From DASRHY01 sp046765875 (GTDB lineage Bacteria > Actinomycetota > Actinomycetes > Propionibacteriales > Kribbellaceae), in NCBI GenBank assembly GCA_046765875.1, contig JBKPSJ010000305.1, positions 1-15,588 on the forward strand: 15,588 nt of DNA, written 5' to 3'. This document shows, one piece after another, positions 12,562 to 15,588 of the stretch. The position numbers and the translations under genes were made by a program. The notes beneath the pieces were generated by a model. The model saw only the letters and a program-made list of their open reading frames with translations, did not search any database and was not told the DNA's origin. The first letter of the stretch is position 1, and each line of letters begins with the position of its first letter.

Positions 12562-13539
12562 GTGGATGCTGCTGTGGCACCGGCTGAGGTGGCGGTCGCC
12601 GTCGACCTCGGCGGGACGCGGATGAAGTGCGGTCTGGTGACCCGGGACGGCGTGCTCGCGTACCGGGAAACCCGGCCGACACCGCGCGAAGCCGGTGCGC
12701 AGGCGGTGCTCGACGCCGTGATCGAGACCGTGGTCGAGCTCGGGCAGAAGGCGCTTGCCGACGGCCATGTCGTCCGTGCTGTCGGACTGGTAGTGCCAGG
12801 TATCCACGACCCCGCCCGGGGGACTGTCCGGGCCGAGAACCTGGCCTGGCTCGACGTCCCTGTGCGCGATGTGCTGCACGCCGCTGTCGGTCCCGAGTTG
12901 CCGGTCGTCCTGGCTCACGACGTCCGAGCGGGCGGGTACGCCGAGCTGCGCGAGGGCGCCTTGACGGGCACCACGAACTCGCTGTTCCTCCCGCTCGGCA
13001 CCGGCATCGCCGCCGCGATGATCGTCGACGGCCGGCTGGTCTCCGGCGACGGGTTCGCCGGCGAGCTCGGCCATACCCGGTTCGTCCCGCCGGAGACCGC
13101 CGAGCGCTGCGCGTGCGGTCAGCTCGGCTGCCTGGAGACCGTCGCCTCGGCCGCGGCACTCGCTCGCCGGTACGGGCTACGGACCCGGCGGACCGTCGAC
13201 GGAGCCCGAGAGGTGCTGGCCTTGCTCGCCGACGGCGACCCGGACGCGAAGGCGGTCTGGGACGACGCGGTACAGGCTCTGGTCGACGCGCTGGTGCTGT
13301 ACACGACCCTGCTCGCGCCGACCCGGATCGCGATCGGCGGTGGACTGGCCGGCGCGGGCGAGACGCTGCTCGGCCCGCTGCGCGAACAGGTACCCGCGCG
13401 GCTGACCTTCCAGCGCGCTCCCGAGATCGTGACCGCGCAGCTCGGCGAGGACGCGGGCTGTCTCGGCGCCGCCCTGATGGCCTGGGACGCTGCCATGAGC
13501 ACTACCGCCGACAAGGCTGGAGAGGATGGTGGGGCGTGA
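12562..13539 (+). CDS. ROK-family sugar kinase
   Basis: A 325-residue kinase of the ROK family that phosphorylates a hexose or N-acetylhexosamine at C6. The phosphate-binding DLGGT is at 15-19, and the catalytic Asp is Asp120 in LAHDVRAGGYAE. GELGH (167-171) and CACGQLGC (183-190) supply the His and the three Cys (183, 185, 190) of the structural zinc site. There is no N-terminal helix-turn-helix, so it is a kinase rather than a NagC-type repressor. Followed by a deacetylase and a PfkB kinase with GTGA overlaps, it is most likely a GlcNAc or GalNAc kinase supplying the deacetylase with its 6-phosphate. The GTG at 12562 is chosen from the promoter position; GTGs at codons 5 and 10 are alternatives. 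Confidence 0.9.
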   Translation: MDAAVAPAEVAVAVDLGGTRMKCGLVTRDGVLAYRETRPTPREAGAQAVLDAVIETVVELGQKALADGHVVRAVGLVVPGIHDPARGTVRAENLAWLDVPVRDVLHAAVGPELPVVLAHDVRAGGYAELREGALTGTTNSLFLPLGTGIAAAMIVDGRLVSGDGFAGELGHTRFVPPETAERCACGQLGCLETVASAAALARRYGLRTRRTVDGAREVLALLADGDPDAKAVWDDAVQALVDALVLYTTLLAPTRIAIGGGLAGAGETLLGPLREQVPARLTFQRAPEIVTAQLGEDAGCLGAALMAWDAAMSTTADKAGEDGGA

Positions 13540-14663
13540 CGACCTATCTGGCCCGGCGGGTGGTGACGCCGGAGCAGGTGATCGAGATCGGGTGGTTCCA
13601 GGTCATCGACGACCGGTTCGGCACCGTCGGCGGCCGCGGGAAGGGGATGCCCGCCGACGGCGAGCCACCGGTCGACCTCGGCGACGTCACGGTGGTGCCG
13701 GGGTTCGTCGACATCCACACGCACGGCGGTGGCGGTGCGACGTACTCGACAACCGATCCCGAGGAGGTTCGGAACGCGGCCGCCTTCCACGCCCGGCACG
13801 GCACCACCACGACGATGGCGAGTCTGGTCACCGCCTCGCTGGACACCCTTGCCGACCAGATCGCGTGTCTCGCGGACCTGGTCACCGACGGTGTGATCGG
13901 TGGCGTCCACCTCGAGGGACCGTTCCTCTCGAAAGCCCGGTGCGGCGCGCACGACCCGAATCTGCTGCGCGACCCGGAGCCCGCCGACGTCGACAGGCTG
14001 CTGCACCCCGCGGTGCGGATGGTGACCATCGCGCCCGAGCTGCCGGGCGGGCTGGCCGCTATCCGCCAGGTGGTCGAGGCCGGCAAGATCGCGGCCCTCG
14101 GGCACACCGACGCGACGTACGAGCAGATGGTCGAGGGCGCGGACGCCGGCGCGACGGTCGCGACGCACCTGTTCAACGGCATGCGGCCGTTCCATCACCG
14201 CGACCCCGGTCCGGCTGTTGCCGCGATCAACGACGACCGGTTGCTGCTCGAGGTGATCAATGACGGCTTTCACCTGAATCCGCAGACGGTCAGGATGGCG
14301 ATGCGCGCGGCTGGTACCGACCGAGTGGCGCTGATCACCGATGCGATGGTGGCGACCGGGCTGTCCGACGGCCGGTACAAGATCGGCGAACTCGACGTCG
14401 ACGTCGTCAACGGCGAGGCCCGGCTGACGACACCGGAGAGGTCGATCGCCGGCAGCACGCTGACGATGGACGTCGCGTTCGCGAACGCTGTCAACGCCGG
14501 CGTCTCCTTGCTCGACGCGTCGAACATGGCCTCGGCCACGCCCGCGAAGGCATTCGGCTGGTACGTCGGCACGATCGAGCAACTCTGCTTCGCCGATGCG
14601 GTCGTACTCGGGCCCGACCTCGACGTGCAGAAGGTGATGAAGCGCGGCGAGTGGTTGCCGTGA
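13536..14663 (+). CDS. nagA: N-acetylhexosamine-6-phosphate deacetylase (NagA/AgaA type)
   Basis: A 375-residue amidohydrolase that removes the acetyl group from an N-acetylated amino-sugar 6-phosphate. The barrel motifs are complete: HTH (His61, His63) after VPGFVDI, HLEGPFL with the metal ligand Glu127, ALGHTDA (His190), THLFNGM (His211), and ITDAM with the catalytic Asp269. The GTG at 13536 overlaps the ROK stop as GTGA and follows GGAGAGGATGG at 13519-13529. The frame stays open far upstream, but that part lies inside the ROK gene and has no similarity. Whether the substrate is GlcNAc-6-P or GalNAc-6-P cannot be told from the motifs; the neighbouring PfkB kinase leaves GalNAc possible. 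Confidence 0.93.
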   Translation: MTTYLARRVVTPEQVIEIGWFQVIDDRFGTVGGRGKGMPADGEPPVDLGDVTVVPGFVDIHTHGGGGATYSTTDPEEVRNAAAFHARHGTTTTMASLVTASLDTLADQIACLADLVTDGVIGGVHLEGPFLSKARCGAHDPNLLRDPEPADVDRLLHPAVRMVTIAPELPGGLAAIRQVVEAGKIAALGHTDATYEQMVEGADAGATVATHLFNGMRPFHHRDPGPAVAAINDDRLLLEVINDGFHLNPQTVRMAMRAAGTDRVALITDAMVATGLSDGRYKIGELDVDVVNGEARLTTPERSIAGSTLTMDVAFANAVNAGVSLLDASNMASATPAKAFGWYVGTIEQLCFADAVVLGPDLDVQKVMKRGEWLP

Positions 14664-15577
14664 GCACCGGATTGCTCGGTGCGGTGACGCTCAACCTGGC
14701 GCTGGATATCACGTACGAGGTCGGCGAACTGGTCGTCGGTGGTAGCCACAAGGTCGCCGCGGTACGGCAACGTGCCGGCGGCAAGGGCGTCAACGTCGCC
14801 CGGGTGGCCGACGCGCTTGGGTATCCCGTACTGGCGCTCGGGTTCGCGGGCGGCCGGACCGGTGAGGTAGTGGCAGCCGACCTGGACGAGGCCGGGCTGA
14901 ACTCGCTGCTCACGCCGATCAGGGGCGAGACCCGTCGCAGCGTCGCCGTGGTCGACACCGGCGCCGGCGACGCGACGATGTTCAACGAGGCCGGCCCGCG
15001 CGTCAGCGAGGACGAGTGGCGCGCGCTGTGCGACCGGATGCCGTGGGGCAGTCTCGGCGTGCTCGCCTGCTCCGGCAGCCTGCCGCCGGGTCTGCCCGAT
15101 CACGCGTACGCCGAACTGACCGCCCGGGCACGCCAGCACCACGTACCGGCCGTGGTGGACACCAGCGGATCGGCCCTGCTGGCCGCGGCGAAGACGGGCG
15201 CGGTGGTCCGTGCGAACGCGAGCGAACTCCGCGACGCCCTCGATGGCGCTGTCGTGGACGGCTCGCGGCAACTGGTGGCGATGGGCGCGCGGGCGGCGGT
15301 GATCACCGAAGGTGCGGCTGGAATGGTCGCGGTCGTGGGGGACCGGGCCTGGCGCGCGCTGCCGGTCGAACGGGTCCACGGCAACCCGACAGGTGCCGGT
15401 GACGCCTGCACCGCCGTCGTCGCCATTGCGATGGCCGAGGGCAACGACGACTGGCCGGCCGTACTGCGGTCGGCGGTTGCCGCGTCGGCAGCGGCAGTGC
15501 TGACGCCGGTTGCCGGAGACATCGATCTGGACGCATACCGGCGCTGGCTGCCCCAGGTCGTCGTACAGGAGCTTTAG
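14660..15577 (+). CDS. PfkB-family hexose-phosphate kinase (FruK/LacC type)
   Basis: A 305-residue ribokinase-fold kinase. RAGGKGVNVARVADALG (38-54) is the first PfkB signature, and GNPTGAGDACTAVV (241-254), with the anion hole and catalytic base Asp248, is the second. CSGSLPPGLP (138-147) marks the 1-phosphofructokinase/tagatose-6-phosphate kinase branch. The GTG at 14660 overlaps the deacetylase stop as GTGA, repeating the join upstream; a GTG at 14651 would add three residues. In a GalNAc route this enzyme would phosphorylate tagatose-6-phosphate, in other routes fructose-6- or fructose-1-phosphate. It is the third gene of the operon, and AGAGGAGAG just after its stop suggests a fourth. 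Confidence 0.9.
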   Translation: MSTGLLGAVTLNLALDITYEVGELVVGGSHKVAAVRQRAGGKGVNVARVADALGYPVLALGFAGGRTGEVVAADLDEAGLNSLLTPIRGETRRSVAVVDTGAGDATMFNEAGPRVSEDEWRALCDRMPWGSLGVLACSGSLPPGLPDHAYAELTARARQHHVPAVVDTSGSALLAAAKTGAVVRANASELRDALDGAVVDGSRQLVAMGARAAVITEGAAGMVAVVGDRAWRALPVERVHGNPTGAGDACTAVVAIAMAEGNDDWPAVLRSAVAASAAAVLTPVAGDIDLDAYRRWLPQVVVQEL

Positions 15578-15578
15578 C

Positions 15579-15587
15579 AGAGGAGAG
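15579..15587 (+). promoter_or_regulatory. Ribosome binding site for a gene beyond the window
   Basis: AGAGGAGAG begins one base after the PfkB stop (15575-15577) and runs to the window end. At that spacing it should serve a fourth operon gene starting a few bases outside. An aldolase or a SIS-domain isomerase would fit the pathway, but it is not visible. Confidence 0.55.
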
Positions 15588-15588
15588 C

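Noticed and set aside
12627..13535. A 303-residue N-terminal extension of the deacetylase
   Set aside because: It lies inside the ROK kinase gene in another frame and is arginine-rich; the GTG at 13536 with its ribosome binding site and GTGA overlap is the natural start.
1..15588. CRISPR array, insertion sequence with transposase, or prophage
   Set aside because: No regularly spaced repeats and no transposase, integrase or phage structural gene were seen on either strand.

Overview
The window reads as chromosomal DNA of a high-GC actinobacterium. Codon third positions are almost all G or C, GTG starts are common, and several genes look leaderless. The frequent 'gtacg' words and the gene content resemble Kribbella or a related Nocardioidaceae genus; that genus assignment is inference from style, not from a marker gene.

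Left end (1-2443). The 3' end of a PIN-domain (VapC-like) toxin gene abuts, tail to tail, a phytanoyl-CoA-dioxygenase-family (PhyH) gene. PhyH is transcribed divergently from an AraC-type regulator. The 3' end of the AraC gene overlaps a decayed VapC gene on the minus strand, preceded by a VapB-like antitoxin tail. Next to these lies a short minus-strand open frame with a CxxC motif, in frame with the stop of the citrate synthase gene.

Middle (2444-7509). A citrate synthase 2-type gene (minus) diverges from an amidase-pdxH pair (plus). pdxH converges on a small DUF5808-type membrane protein. An XRE regulator with a MmyB-like ligand domain (minus) diverges from a carboxymuconolactone-decarboxylase-family protein that has lost both redox cysteines; a 15-bp palindrome lies between them. 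A 12-bp-stem hairpin closes this block.

Transporter block (7623-10596). An MMPL/RND exporter (minus) and a TetR regulator (plus) share an intergenic region with three related operator-like sites, two of them in tandem.

Gene-poor kilobase (10597-11654). No intact gene is convincing here. It holds an 80-nt sequence that folds on paper into a three-way junction, a 14-bp palindrome, a coding relic broken across three frames, a cluster of DnaA-box-like 9-mers, and a possible structured transcript ending at a perfect 15-bp stem-loop.

Right end (11655-15588). A two-domain hotdog-fold (thioesterase-like) protein (minus) diverges from a tightly coupled sugar operon: ROK kinase, NagA-type amino-sugar-6-phosphate deacetylase and PfkB/LacC-type kinase, linked by GTGA overlaps. 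A ribosome binding site at the very end implies a further gene. The set fits N-acetylated amino-sugar catabolism, either GlcNAc or GalNAc. I do not see a complete, clearly new multi-gene system; the non-coding kilobase is the most unexplained stretch.
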